The notes under the pieces are model-generated. The model was not told where the DNA came from. It made no database searches and saw nothing but the letters and a program-made list of their open reading frames with translations. The position numbers were made by a program, and so were the translations under genes. A stretch of 64,000 bases of DNA from an uncultured Limosilactobacillus sp. (GTDB taxonomy: Bacteria > Bacillota > Bacilli > Lactobacillales > Lactobacillaceae), in contig NZ_CAKPYE010000003.1 of the NCBI RefSeq assembly GCF_934202705.1, positions 62,001-126,000 of the forward strand, given 5' to 3'. Shown in pieces: positions 8,547 to 18,800 of this stretch. Within the stretch, counting starts at the first letter, position 1, and every line of letters begins with the position of its first letter.

Positions 8547-9344
8547 TTAATTAATTGCAGATAAATTTAGCTGACCGCTGGAATATAACACTGCCTGGCC
8601 AGCTAACTTAGTCACCGGACCGGCGTACGTACAGTATAAAATGCCGCTCCGTGGGGAAGCTTGATAAGCCACAAGTTGCTTTTTGCCTAAACGACGTGCC
8701 CAATATGGAATAATGTGGCAATGACCACTTCCGCAAACCGGATCTTCTGGAACCGCAAGCTTTGGAGCAAATGATCGCGATACACAATCATATTGCTGAC
8801 CGGGGGCCGTCACATTTTGCAAAAGACCATCCAGCTGGGCCAGCTTAGCTTGATCGGGTTGCATGTTGATGATGGTTTGGGGATCATCAAAGACACACAG
8901 CAAATCCCGACCCAAGTAGGCCTTTTGAGGCGTGGCCCTAAATGCCGCCGTCATGGCAGCCGTTACTGGCACTGCTTTAAGATCGTAAGATGGAAATTCC
9001 ATCTCATATTGATCGTCCTGCTTTGTCACCAGGAGTTTTCCGCTTTGCTGGGTCTGAAAAGTAATGGTGGTAGTCTCCAATGGGGCAGCTGTTTGGAAAA
9101 TTACAAACGCCGTTGCCAAAGTCGCGTGCCCACACAAGTCGATTTCACCACCCGGGGTAAACCACCGCAGATCATAATGACTATCATCACGGCGAATCGA
9201 AAACGCCGTTTCAGAAAACCGATTCTCTTGTGCAATTTTCTTCATTAACGTTGCACTTGGCCATTCATTAACAAAACAAACCGCAGCTGGATTGCCTTTA
9301 AATAATTCATCGGTAAAGGCATCCACAATATACATTTTGATCAT
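8547..9344 (-). CDS. PhzF-family isomerase/epimerase-like protein
   Basis: 265 residues; AAGGAGGAATAACC precedes the ATG. PhzF hallmarks: VDAFTDELFKGNPAAVC at the N-terminus, the Glu of RFSETAF (about residue 45) that acts as the catalytic acid/base in PhzF, GEIDLCGHATLA, and DPVCGSGHCHIIPYWA in the second half. The family has a diaminopimelate-epimerase fold. Most members have no known substrate, and no phenazine genes are nearby. It is 12 bases downstream of the YczE-like gene, an operon. Confidence 0.85.
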   Translation of the reverse strand: MIKMYIVDAFTDELFKGNPAAVCFVNEWPSATLMKKIAQENRFSETAFSIRRDDSHYDLRWFTPGGEIDLCGHATLATAFVIFQTAAPLETTTITFQTQQSGKLLVTKQDDQYEMEFPSYDLKAVPVTAAMTAAFRATPQKAYLGRDLLCVFDDPQTIINMQPDQAKLAQLDGLLQNVTAPGQQYDCVSRSFAPKLAVPEDPVCGSGHCHIIPYWARRLGKKQLVAYQASPRSGILYCTYAGPVTKLAGQAVLYSSGQLNLSAIN

Positions 9345-9356
9345 GGTTATTCCTCC

Positions 9357-9968
9357 TTAGCAGCGACACAGCGCCGGTAAATATTCATCATAAAAGGTCA
9401 CTACCCGCCGTTGCGCTAATAGCCCAATCACGGTCCCAACGTGGACGGCATAGAGTGTCTGGTTGTGTAAAACACAAACTATGATAATGATCACTGGTAA
9501 TAGCAAATTAAAGCCCATCGTAAAGCGGACACTGAAATGACGTTTTAAGGTCATCGATAGATCATCCTGCGGATGACAACAATTTGCTTGTTGATAGCTG
9601 GCCACCCCAGCAAAAGCAACTAATAATCCTGCCAGATCACACACCAGTCGCCAGCCAATGGCGAGCCGATCCACACCGAAAAATCGCCACCCATCCGCAA
9701 ACCATTGCATCAAGAAGCTGTACGGAATTAAAAAAGCAAATTCCTTACCTAAACCGCCCCAATTCAGCCACCCGCTAATCGCCGCATTTAACACGATCAC
9801 AACCAAGCCTTCCGTAAAAATCGTGGCCGTCATCGTCCAATGTAGAGCATGCATCATGTTCACAATGGAAGCCGGCCAAGGCATACTTCCCATGTTTGTA
9901 ACAATCGTAAGTGATTGCCCAAAGGCATTTAGGATGATTGCTAATGCAACCGTCAATCCACGTCGCAT
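9357..9968 (-). CDS. YczE/YitT-like integral membrane protein
   Basis: 203 residues with about five hydrophobic segments and an AAGGAGG nine bases before the ATG. The N-terminal FGQSLTIVTNMGSMPWPASI resembles the YczE-type module (small membrane proteins, some affecting antibiotic synthesis in Bacillus). The function is unknown. It is the first gene of the operon with the PhzF-like enzyme, which suggests a shared substrate, perhaps with this protein transporting it. That link is inferred from spacing only. Confidence 0.6.
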   Translation of the reverse strand: MRRGLTVALAIILNAFGQSLTIVTNMGSMPWPASIVNMMHALHWTMTATIFTEGLVVIVLNAAISGWLNWGGLGKEFAFLIPYSFLMQWFADGWRFFGVDRLAIGWRLVCDLAGLLVAFAGVASYQQANCCHPQDDLSMTLKRHFSVRFTMGFNLLLPVIIIIVCVLHNQTLYAVHVGTVIGLLAQRRVVTFYDEYLPALCRC

Positions 9969-9982
9969 TCTTCCTCCTTAAC

Positions 9983-10018
9983 AAAAAACAATTTCCCGGG
10001 AAATACCCAGAAAATTGT
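9983..10018 (-). terminator. Terminator of the 37-residue ORF
   Basis: A 13-bp stem (9988-10000 with 10006-10018, two wobble pairs) is followed on the minus strand by TTTTTTG, just before the YczE-like ribosome binding site. Confidence 0.75.
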
Positions 10019-10026
10019 GCGATCGA

Positions 10027-10140
10027 TTAATCTGATTTTTTGGCATTATTTAATGACTTCATAATTGAAGGGTTCTTAGAATGACAGTCCTTCAACATTT
10101 GTAAGTCTTCGGCACTCAATTCAACAACATACTTACTCAT
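10027..10140 (-). CDS. Small 37-residue cytosolic protein
   Basis: An ATG at 10140 follows GAGGGAT at good distance and encodes MSKYVVELSAEDLQMLKDCH and a lysine-rich tail ending KKSD. It is followed within ten bases by its own terminator. The protein is hydrophilic and amphipathic, with no signal or membrane segment. I do not recognise it. The SD, ORF and terminator together make a self-contained unit, so I regard it as a real gene of unknown function. Confidence 0.55.
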   Translation of the reverse strand: MSKYVVELSAEDLQMLKDCHSKNPSIMKSLNNAKKSD

Positions 10141-10280
10141 CGTAATCCCTCGCTCTTCGTTTTAGATTAACTATTAATATACCACGATTAAGCGGAACTG
10201 CAATGTTGACCACGATCATTTTTTGATCATTCCGTGAGAAGCATCTAACCAGCTAATCAACAATTTAATACAGTCTAAGT

Positions 10281-13200
10281 TTAATCATTTGCTGAATGCT
10301 TACGTTTTGCTAGTCCTAACGTTGCCATTAGTGAAATAATCCCTAGGCCCAGCATAGCTTCCTGTTGATTAGTCCCCGTTTGCGGCAACTGCTTGGCTAC
10401 TCGTTTAATGGTCGGCCGGTCCACTACCGACTTTTCGCTATCATCAACCGTCGATTGTCCTTGCACTATCGTCATAACAGGTACCGATTGCTGCTTAGCA
10501 GGAGTCTCAGTTTGATGATGAACCACCGGTTGTTTTGGCAGTGTAGGCTGTTGCACTGTGCCCGGTTCATCATGATGGGTTGGCTGCTTCGGTGCAGTTG
10601 GTTGAACATCAGCAGCATAGGTTACAATAATTTTTACATCCGGTGACGTATGGTTAATTTGTCCCTGCGTTTTGACTTGATTAGTAACTGCGTTCCAGAC
10701 ATTGGTACCTTGTTCATCAACTGCCGACACAACATGGTAACCATTGATGACTGGGTTCTTCACACTGCCAAAATTGCCATGATCAGCATGACCATTTGCA
10801 ATCTGCCACCCAGTTACAATGTCTTGGCCAGTAACAAGGTCTCGATAACCGACACCATTAAAGGTCAAAGTCTGAATCAGCGGGTCTGCTAATGAGTGGC
10901 CAGCCTGAGTCTGGTAATGTATAGTTTCCGTCACTGTGCGTTGATGTTGTTCAGTTAACTGACCATGCCCATGAGTAAAGTGAATTGTAAAGCTCCGTGC
11001 ACCTTGCCCAAAGTTGCCAAACCTGCTTTGCCAATTTGTCGTCGCGGAGTCAGCAATTGACCGGTTGTTCATTAATACCGTCATTATGGATTTCGCCGGC
11101 GTATCATCAGTAATTCCTTTCAGCACATAAGATTTAGCAGTGAGCTGATCCACAATGGACTGAACATTACCAAAGTTAATCGGTTGCCCATCACGACCTT
11201 GAACTGTGATCACCGGATGGATCGGAACACCCGTTTCATCATCAATAAAGTTTAAACTAGCGCTTTGTTGCTGAGCATAACGAACCGTAATTACTTCATC
11301 GGCCATCGTTGGAGCTGTCGTCATTGCTTGGACATTCTGGCCAGCAAGTTGGCCATGAAGATCACTTTGCACATTGATAATCTGGTAACCAGTAGGAACT
11401 GGAGAAGAAACCGCTGCAAAATTGCGACTCCCGTCCGTGACTTGCCATTGATAATCCCCTGTCGTATCAGCCACTTGATCATGGAGCGCCGTTCCAGTAA
11501 AGGTAACCGTCTGGATCACTTGTGGTGCTACTGAATGGTCACCTGCCAGGTACTTAATGGTTCGGGTGATCGTAACTAACTTCGTCCGTTTATCCGTGGC
11601 GTGCTTCAAATGAACGACAAATACGTTGTTCTGATTATCTGCTTGATATTGAGCATTGGTAGTAAAATTGTTGCTGACTAAGATATAATGTTGCTTTTCA
11701 TAATTCTTTATTTTTTGTGCTGGATCAACGAAAAATTGAATTTTAGAGCCATAATTACCCTCGGTGGTGTCCGTGTTTAAAGTAATCCCACCAAGCGTAT
11801 CGTCAACGTAACTAATCTTCGCCGTTTGTTTATTAACCTGATAGACAACATCATACTCTTCTTTCAGCTGACCGCCATTATGGAGGTCAGTCTGAGCAAT
11901 ATTTGGCACGTCAACTTGCGTCAGATTTGGAGTATAACCATCGATTTGTGGTGATGGAATTACCTTAAAACTCCCATCTGCTTGCCACTCGCCATTACCA
12001 GTCCGCTTGTACGTTACAGTTTTGGTATATTGCGGAGCCGCTGGGGTTTCATCTTCGAACCGATAATTGATGATTTCTGTCACATGAGCGGTTTGCTGGA
12101 CCGGTTGATTCTTTTGAACGTAGATAATAAATTCGTGCGGTTGGCTCTTACCAGCAGTGCCAAAGCTAAATGATGCTAACTTAGTTGGATCAAAATTTTG
12201 GAGAACCGTTTCTCGGCCATTTTGGACACTCACTGCTTTGACAAAGTGATAGTTCGACAAGTTATTATAAATTGCTTGGCCATCTGAAAAATGAACATTG
12301 GAGCCGGTTGCCCCTTGATAGGTCACATCATCAGCTACTGACTGACCAGAATCAAGATCTTCAAAGTGTAAAGTATTGGTAACGAGGTCGGCTGCTGAAC
12401 CGCCACCTTCAACCGCATTATTACCGTTATAACTAATTGCCGCATTCCAAGGGCCACCAAAAGTACTGGAAGTCTTCGCTGGTTGACCATTTTGATAGGT
12501 CACAAATTTAGTCAACGCAACCGGTAACGATTGGAGAACCTTCATTAAAGCCGTATTACTGGTTTTAGCTCCTTGGTACGTGTCAGTTGCAATTGATTTG
12601 GCAGCCGCCTGGTCCTGATCATATGAGGTAATTCCATCAGGCATCGTAAAATTATTGGCCGTGGCGGTAACCAGCGGTACTGAATTTGCAAAAATAATCC
12701 GTGGATTTCTCGTCGGATCGAGATTAGCTAATTGAACATGCCAGACAGCCGTTTTCTGATTAGGATTGTGTTGATCAGCAGTCACGGTTAATGTCACGGT
12801 TGCTTTGATCCGTGGTCGTTCACCCTTTTGACTAGTCATGGTGACATACGTATGACCATCACTAACGACGCTGTTAGTTAATGATTGTTGATTATTCGAT
12901 GCCACTGCCTTTTCAATTGCTCGTGCTAAATCTTGGGCACTAGTAAAAGTAAAGTTAACTTGCCCGGTCGGATCTTTAGTCACCGTCGTGCTAATATCAA
13001 ATTCATTTCCCAACTCTTTGATTGCCAATCCCGCTGTTTGAACATTATCCCAGTGAGTATTTACTGATACATCCCCCTGTTGGTTCCAAGTTCGGTTTGT
13101 CGAGTAAGTATTGCCTACCCCTAGAGAATTGATCCCAACACCAATGGGCTGTGCAGTATAAATATACTGACCATGCGCGATTAGCCCGCTTGCCATGGTT

Positions 13201-14600
13201 TGGCCGTTAATTGTTACGTCATCTGTCGGCATGTAATCAAATTGTGTATGGTCTTGAAGAGGATCTGTTGTTGAACGGTAGACATAGTCACTACTATTGA
13301 TCGAAGCCTGCTGATTTTCGGCACCCCAACGTAAATTCAACGTGAATGTTGGATTGTTTAAAGTTCCTGCCTGATTATCAAAAACTAACCGATAGTAATC
13401 ACCCATGTTATAAACGGTGCCAATATTAGCCACGCTAAACTGCTTAGCTAAGTTGTGATCATATAAGATGTATTTGGTTGTCCCGGTTTGACCATCACGG
13501 TACGGAATCCCCAAATGGAAATCAAGATAGTCCCCATTTTGTACCGTTCCAGTAATTTGAATCTTAGGCGTGATTTCCTCATAACCAGCTTGCCCAATTT
13601 GAGTCGCATCAGCCTTAGCAGCCTTCACACTGATAATCTTATAATTATTATTCGCTAAAGCTTGTGCACCTGGAATAATGGTATACGCCGGCTGTGAATT
13701 TTTATCATACCATTGGACATTATTAAAACTCGTTAAATCGCGAACGTAATGATATGTCGTACCATTTTTCAGGGTGATGGTTCCCATTCCGCCACCCGTA
13801 CCATTATCACCATCAGCATGGAGGTACTCAGCCAACGGCATTAACAAGGGTGACCACTGACTATACAGATCGTTATAAGCGCCACCAGCGGTTGCCATTG
13901 GAGTAATTGTCGCTGCGATTTGTAATGGCTGACGGTAACTTGGGGTTTGCGCAAGGGTCAACATAAAACTCCGTTCACCATTTGGACCGACCATCCCCAA
14001 ATCTTGTAACTGATATCCCAATGCAGCATCGGTTCGGTTGGGTGTTAAGCCGGTTGTATTAAAGCCGGCCGGGATCATAATTAAGTACTTAGTCGTACCT
14101 TGAAAATCTTGAGAGTTGGCAACATCGGTTCCACCATAACTTTGAATAATATAGTTAATTTGTGATTGATCGCCAACTCGATACTGGGCATCAGTGGCCT
14201 TGCCAGTCCACTGCTTGGTAGCATTATTCGGTTTCCAGTTGGTCATTCCTGAAAAGGTCGGCGTAGCAACTTCATCCGCTTGTTGGTCATCCGTAACTTG
14301 AGACGTGACATTTGGAGACGTAGTCGGCCGCAACGTCGTTTGTTGTGAATTCGTCGCTTGCGTAGCAGGACCGTTATTAATCAGCTGATCAGTTTCTGGA
14401 GCATGGCTGCTAGTGGTTGTTTTTAATACGGAGGTTGTTTGATTTGTTTGAAAATCAGTGGACGCATAAGCAGCACCAACCATAAAAGTCGTCCCTAATA
14501 ATACCGAAGCGACCCCGATTGTCAATTTTCGTAAGCTAAAATGTTGCTGGTGTGGCGTATTTCTTTCACTCAATAAACGTAAGTTATTTTTCGAAAGCAT
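10281..14600 (-). CDS. LPXTG-anchored mucus-binding-type surface adhesin with YSIRK-like signal
   Basis: 1439 residues; GGGAGG precedes the ATG. Residues 22-47 hold a YSIRK/G-S-like signal (FSLRKLTIGVASVLLGTTF). A Ser/Thr/Gln-rich linker follows, then a large N-terminal region (about 110-830) without a family I can name. The C-terminal third carries three Mub/MucBP-type modules beginning near VTEIINYRFEDETP, VTITRTIKYLAGDHS and VTETIHYQTQAGHS, interleaved with MucBP-like strands (AKISYVDDTLGG, SLNFIDDETGVP). A Pro-rich wall spanner leads to LPQTG at 1405-1409, a hydrophobic helix and a KRKH tail. Sortase A anchoring and host mucus binding are inferred from family. Confidence 0.85.
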   Translation of the reverse strand: MLSKNNLRLLSERNTPHQQHFSLRKLTIGVASVLLGTTFMVGAAYASTDFQTNQTTSVLKTTTSSHAPETDQLINNGPATQATNSQQTTLRPTTSPNVTSQVTDDQQADEVATPTFSGMTNWKPNNATKQWTGKATDAQYRVGDQSQINYIIQSYGGTDVANSQDFQGTTKYLIMIPAGFNTTGLTPNRTDAALGYQLQDLGMVGPNGERSFMLTLAQTPSYRQPLQIAATITPMATAGGAYNDLYSQWSPLLMPLAEYLHADGDNGTGGGMGTITLKNGTTYHYVRDLTSFNNVQWYDKNSQPAYTIIPGAQALANNNYKIISVKAAKADATQIGQAGYEEITPKIQITGTVQNGDYLDFHLGIPYRDGQTGTTKYILYDHNLAKQFSVANIGTVYNMGDYYRLVFDNQAGTLNNPTFTLNLRWGAENQQASINSSDYVYRSTTDPLQDHTQFDYMPTDDVTINGQTMASGLIAHGQYIYTAQPIGVGINSLGVGNTYSTNRTWNQQGDVSVNTHWDNVQTAGLAIKELGNEFDISTTVTKDPTGQVNFTFTSAQDLARAIEKAVASNNQQSLTNSVVSDGHTYVTMTSQKGERPRIKATVTLTVTADQHNPNQKTAVWHVQLANLDPTRNPRIIFANSVPLVTATANNFTMPDGITSYDQDQAAAKSIATDTYQGAKTSNTALMKVLQSLPVALTKFVTYQNGQPAKTSSTFGGPWNAAISYNGNNAVEGGGSAADLVTNTLHFEDLDSGQSVADDVTYQGATGSNVHFSDGQAIYNNLSNYHFVKAVSVQNGRETVLQNFDPTKLASFSFGTAGKSQPHEFIIYVQKNQPVQQTAHVTEIINYRFEDETPAAPQYTKTVTYKRTGNGEWQADGSFKVIPSPQIDGYTPNLTQVDVPNIAQTDLHNGGQLKEEYDVVYQVNKQTAKISYVDDTLGGITLNTDTTEGNYGSKIQFFVDPAQKIKNYEKQHYILVSNNFTTNAQYQADNQNNVFVVHLKHATDKRTKLVTITRTIKYLAGDHSVAPQVIQTVTFTGTALHDQVADTTGDYQWQVTDGSRNFAAVSSPVPTGYQIINVQSDLHGQLAGQNVQAMTTAPTMADEVITVRYAQQQSASLNFIDDETGVPIHPVITVQGRDGQPINFGNVQSIVDQLTAKSYVLKGITDDTPAKSIMTVLMNNRSIADSATTNWQSRFGNFGQGARSFTIHFTHGHGQLTEQHQRTVTETIHYQTQAGHSLADPLIQTLTFNGVGYRDLVTGQDIVTGWQIANGHADHGNFGSVKNPVINGYHVVSAVDEQGTNVWNAVTNQVKTQGQINHTSPDVKIIVTYAADVQPTAPKQPTHHDEPGTVQQPTLPKQPVVHHQTETPAKQQSVPVMTIVQGQSTVDDSEKSVVDRPTIKRVAKQLPQTGTNQQEAMLGLGIISLMATLGLAKRKHSAND

Positions 14601-14645
14601 CTGAAATTTCCTCCCTTGGAATGGACAATTACTTATTCAATGATA

Positions 14646-14685
14646 ATTATAGTTCTATAAATTTAATTGTAAAGGAATCCTTACA
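14646..14685 (-). promoter_or_regulatory. Adhesin promoter with palindrome over the -35 box
   Basis: On the minus strand TTTACA (14668-14673), 16-bp spacer, TATAAT (14646-14651). The -35 box is one arm of an imperfect palindrome TGTAAaGG/CCTTACA (14668-14685), so a repressor bound there would exclude RNA polymerase. The regulator is unknown. Confidence 0.5.
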
Positions 14686-14720
14686 AAATAAAAAAGCAGT
14701 TGGGCCTTTCCCAACCGCTT
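14686..14720 (-). terminator. Terminator of the L,D-transpeptidase gene
   Basis: An 11-bp stem (14695-14704 region with 14710-14720) is followed on the minus strand by TTTTTTATTTT. Confidence 0.8.
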
Positions 14721-14723
14721 GCT

Positions 14724-15380
14724 TTAATTCTCGATCGTAACTTTGGTGCCTACTGGTAAGTGTTCCATCATCCATCGGGCATCTGACACCGACAGACGAA
14801 CACAGCCGTGTGAACCCGTCGATTTTCCTAACTTTCGAGCTTCCTGGCGATCATATGAACCATCCGCCTTGGTCGGCACGCTATGGAATAAATACTCACC
14901 ATTATTCAACCATGATACGTAATAATTAGCCCCCTCATTCAAACGCTGGTTGAAAAAGTTCATCCCTCGTGCTTGCTGAATATAAAACGTCCCCACCGGG
15001 GTATAGCTTACATTCTTACCCCGCTTTCCTTGACGATGATATTGACCGGCCGAGCTATACATAGTGTAAATCACATGCTGACCATCTCGTAAATAGGTAC
15101 GATTTTTACGAATACTGACCAACACATTCAGATCTTTAACCTTGGCAAGATCAGGGTAAGGTTTCGTTTCTGATGACTTTCGCCAATCAATTGGGGTGCG
15201 CATGAATTGTTCAGTTGCATCCACCGGCCGTTTCTTGGCTGGCTGTCGCTTGCCAGGATTCGTGGTGAGGGGCTGATTAGTCATGTGTGAGCGATGGTTC
15301 AGTACTGGCCGAACGGCGCCCGCATAAATCACGAACAGACAAAAACAAATATAAATTACATTTTTCTTGTAGCTATTCAT
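14724..15380 (-). CDS. L,D-transpeptidase (YkuD domain), membrane-anchored
   Basis: 218 residues. A hydrophobic segment (6-23) anchors the protein or serves as signal. A basic linker (about 40-60) leads into a YkuD domain (about 83-216). The catalytic motif HSVP...STGSHGCVRLS places His191 and nucleophile Cys193 as in the family. Such enzymes form 3-3 peptidoglycan cross-links or attach proteins to the wall; in lactobacilli they can also have carboxypeptidase roles. Its position between two adhesin genes is suggestive, but it has its own terminator. Confidence 0.85.
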   Translation of the reverse strand: MNSYKKNVIYICFCLFVIYAGAVRPVLNHRSHMTNQPLTTNPGKRQPAKKRPVDATEQFMRTPIDWRKSSETKPYPDLAKVKDLNVLVSIRKNRTYLRDGQHVIYTMYSSAGQYHRQGKRGKNVSYTPVGTFYIQQARGMNFFNQRLNEGANYYVSWLNNGEYLFHSVPTKADGSYDRQEARKLGKSTGSHGCVRLSVSDARWMMEHLPVGTKVTIEN

Positions 15381-15479
15381 TCAATAAACATCTTTCTTAA
15401 TAATTCTAAATATGTGATAATCGAAGTACGTTAATAATTTTATTGAAGATCGTCAAAATGTCAATTGGAGCTATCAAAG

Positions 15480-15560
15480 ATGCGTGAAAACTTAAAAATT
15501 TTCTATCTGACTGCGTTTATTTTCTTTATTGTGACTGTCGTATTAGCTAACTTAAGTTAG
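15480..15560 (+). CDS. 26-residue single-pass membrane peptide
   Basis: ATG at 15480 after TTGGAG; encodes MRENLKIFYLTAFIFFIVTV and ends VLANLS. It is almost entirely one hydrophobic helix with a charged N-terminus. It precedes the 72-residue membrane ORF by 11 bases, and both end at one terminator, which supports a small bicistronic unit. It is too short to assign to a family. Possible roles are small regulatory membrane peptide or type I toxin-like peptide; neither is shown. Confidence 0.45.
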   Translation: MRENLKIFYLTAFIFFIVTVVLANLS

Positions 15561-15571
15561 GATTTAACTAC

Positions 15572-15790
15572 ATGAAAAATTATTTAATTCAAATTTGGGA
15601 CTACATTGTTAACCACTACTGGTCAAAAGACCTTTTACGGGCTAATATCCTATTTTTAATCCTGGTGATTTTGTTCAACCTTTGCCACTTCAATCTGCAC
15701 ATCATCAGTTGGTCACTTGGCTGGCGAATGTTCCTGCTGCTCAACCTTTGTCTAGTTTTTAAAATCCTCCTCGACCGCTTAAAAATTTGA
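15572..15790 (+). CDS. 72-residue small membrane protein
   Basis: ATG at 15572, with a weak AGGA ten bases upstream that overlaps the stop of the 26-residue ORF. It has two hydrophobic segments (about 24-48 and 50-66) separated by SLGWR, and a Trp-rich N-terminus. The perfect terminator immediately downstream and the small ORF upstream support a real transcript. I do not recognise the family; function unknown. Confidence 0.55.
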   Translation: MKNYLIQIWDYIVNHYWSKDLLRANILFLILVILFNLCHFNLHIISWSLGWRMFLLLNLCLVFKILLDRLKI

Positions 15791-15802
15791 ATAATGAAAA
15801 AC

Positions 15803-15845
15803 GACTGTTAGTGTTCATCAACGAACATTAACAGTCGCCTTTTTA
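15803..15845. terminator. Bidirectional terminator of the small membrane genes and giant adhesin
   Basis: A 14-bp stem (15803-15816 with 15823-15836, one wobble) is followed by GCC then TTTTT on plus. On minus it runs into GTTTTTC, so it can end both convergent transcripts. Confidence 0.8.
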
Positions 15846-15868
15846 TTTAGCATGTAATTAGAAATATA

Positions 15869-18800
15869 CTAATCATGCTTTTTCTTTTTGTTAATTCCAC
15901 TTAGACCAATAATACTTACCAAGCCAGCAAAGATGAAGCCAACGGTGGCCGTCGCTTCGTTATCCTGGTTACCAGTCTGTGGTAACCGCTTGGCACCGTT
16001 CTTGGTATGCTGAGCGAGCTGATTAGTAATTGAATGATCATTAGTAATCTGGTCAGCAGTGTCGTATCCAGTTGCTGAACCATTGCCATTGGTTCCAGGT
16101 TGGCCGTCATGTCCGCCATGCGTACCTGGTTGATCAGGAATCACTGGGTTCTTGGTGTAGGTAACCGTCAACGAACAATCTGGATCATCGCTCGTAACGT
16201 TCATTGCAGGAACCATTGCTGGATGAGCTGCGTAACCCGCAAACTCATGCGGGGTGAAGCCAGCAAATTCGTGACCGTCCACTGCCATCCATGGTCCTTC
16301 ACTGCCAGCAATCAATTGACCTGTAACTAAGTCATATCTAGCCTTCCGCACAAACTCAACGGTTTGCTGCTTTTGTTCAGCTGGAATTTGGCCAAGTTGT
16401 TCTGGATTTAAGCCTTGGTAATTGATGGTTCTGGTAATGTCCTTAACCAAGTGATGTTCCTTAAACCAATCTGGGTTACTTGGTTCAGGGTTGGTTGTTG
16501 GATCCGTTGGGTTAACCCCTTGGATCTTATGAACCAGCTTAATGTACAAGAATTGTTCTAACTGCGTACCGAATTGGTAATGCTTCGGCAGCGTTTGCCC
16601 AGGTGCTAAATCATAATTAGCTGGAATGATTAAGCCAAGATCATCAATTGACGAACCAGCAACCCCGGTCTTGGTAATGACCGAACCCACTTGTTGATTG
16701 TCCGCATCAGTATCCTGGAACTCAATCTTCAGCGTCGCATCTAATTCAAACTGAGCCGTTGAAGAAATCTCCAAGTCGTAGTTTGGATTGGCATCCTTTA
16801 ACTTTTGCAGCGAAGCTGGTGTTAACGTGATGTTATAAGTACCAGAATGGTTTGGTGTCTCCGTAAATTCATATTCTAAACCAGTTGGAACTGTAATCCC
16901 TGCCGGAACATTAACCTGATATTTATTCGGGTTAATCGTGGCCTTCGTGCTCTTTTCAAAACCAGTAATCGTGACGGCAGCTTTAGCTGGACTGATGACG
17001 TACTTAATTCGGCCACTTTCACTAATGCGATAGTTTGGATTGGCTGCTTGGAGCTTCTTCACCCCAGCTGGGGTTAATTGAATGTAGTAAGTCCCTACAT
17101 TAATCGGCGCGCCATTGGCATCAACCCATTCATAATCACTAGCTGTTAAACCTGAAGTATTCAATTTATCACCAGCGACAAGCCCTTGATCATTCCAGCT
17201 TCCCTTAGCTGGATTAATGACTGCCGGATGGCCATCATAAATCTTGCCATCATTACCACTTAACGCTACTGTGGCCGCCTTTGGATTAATCGTAAACTGA
17301 GCCGTTCCGCTAAGGTCTTTGGCGACAATTGTGACATTACTTTGATTGTCTTGACCAGTGCCGGCTAAGTCATTCAAACGAGCTTGCAAGTGACTCAAAA
17401 TCTTGTCCGTATTCAAGTTAATGGTGTAGGTGCCGGCCTTAGTTGGCGCACTACCATCAGCCCAGGTGTAATCACCATCTTGTAGAGTATACTTACCAAG
17501 CTCAATCGTCTCAATTAATTGTGGCTCTTGACCAGGTTCAGATGGTTGACTGTATACGGGTAGTGTTAAGTCAACAGTAATCTGGCCGTCTTTATTAACT
17601 TCGGCCGTCGTGACTTGTGAACCATCAAATTCTTTCTGGTTTTGACCAGTTAGTTTAGCCTGCCCAGTTGCTTGGTCAATTGTGTAAAGAGCAGTTGGTT
17701 CGTAGTCCCAGTCGTAATTATTACCGTTATTACCATCTAAGTCCTGAATCCGTTGCTTACCACTTGCGGATAAGACAACATCATAGGTACCAACATTCTT
17801 TGGATTAGTGCCATCCGCAAAGGCAAGATCACCTGGCTGCAATTCAAATGAGGCTGGTGTGCCGTCTGGTTTGTAAATGACTAAGTCACCTAAATTGTAC
17901 TTGTTAGTTAGGCTTTGCGGTAATCTTGTTTTACCATCGTAAGTTGTTTCCCAACTACCATTGAGGCCGACGTGCGCATAACCTTTTTCAACTACTAACT
18001 TAGCATCACTCGTTACATTTTGAACAGTCTGTGGATATGCATAGTTACCACCCAAAGTCTTCTCAATGTTAGCCAAACCAGTTGCTGATAGAACAACCCT
18101 GTAATCGCCTACATTGCCTGGTGTGTCAACGTATTGTAAGTCACCAGCTTGAAGTTGATAGTAAATCATGTTAGTTGGATCTGATTCAGGAGCAATCGTA
18201 ATCCCATAACCAGTTGGAACAGCCGTAATTGCGTCCCGCCATTCTCGTTCACCATAAGTTACAGTCGATTCACCAGTAACTGTAATCGTTACCGGCATTT
18301 GATTAACCCTAAAGTTGGCTCGAGCCGCCGATGCTTGCGACCAATTATAGTTAGTAGCACCAGTCAAAGCTTGGAGCTTTTGCAAGCCTTGAGCTGACAG
18401 CTTAACTTGGTAAGTCCCAACTCCATCAGGAGTCGTCACAAATTCAAGATCACCAGCACTTAACTTAACGCTAGTGTAAATTGGGGTCTTTTCATTGGTT
18501 TCAGTTGCCCCTTCTGGCTTAGTTGGTGCAGTGATGGAAAGCGTGTAGCCATTTTCACCACCGTAGTTAATTGTTGGCGTCTGATCAGCAACGTACTTCA
18601 CATGTTCGGTACCGTTAATCTTCACTGTAACGTCGGCTGGGTTAATAACATAACTAGCCGGATCATGACTGGCTTCTACTACTTGTTCACCACTCGGTTG
18701 CCCAGTAACTGCGAATAACATCACCGCGTGCTCCAGGTTACCGGAGAAGTCATAGTCTGGGAATAACTGACGTAATTCATCCAGTAGGTGTTTGGAAACT

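Noticed and set aside
10201..10235. Hairpin-like GATCATTTTTTGATCA region before the first adhesin's stop side
   Set aside because: The repeat is mostly direct; only a 4-bp inverted stem is possible, so not a terminator.
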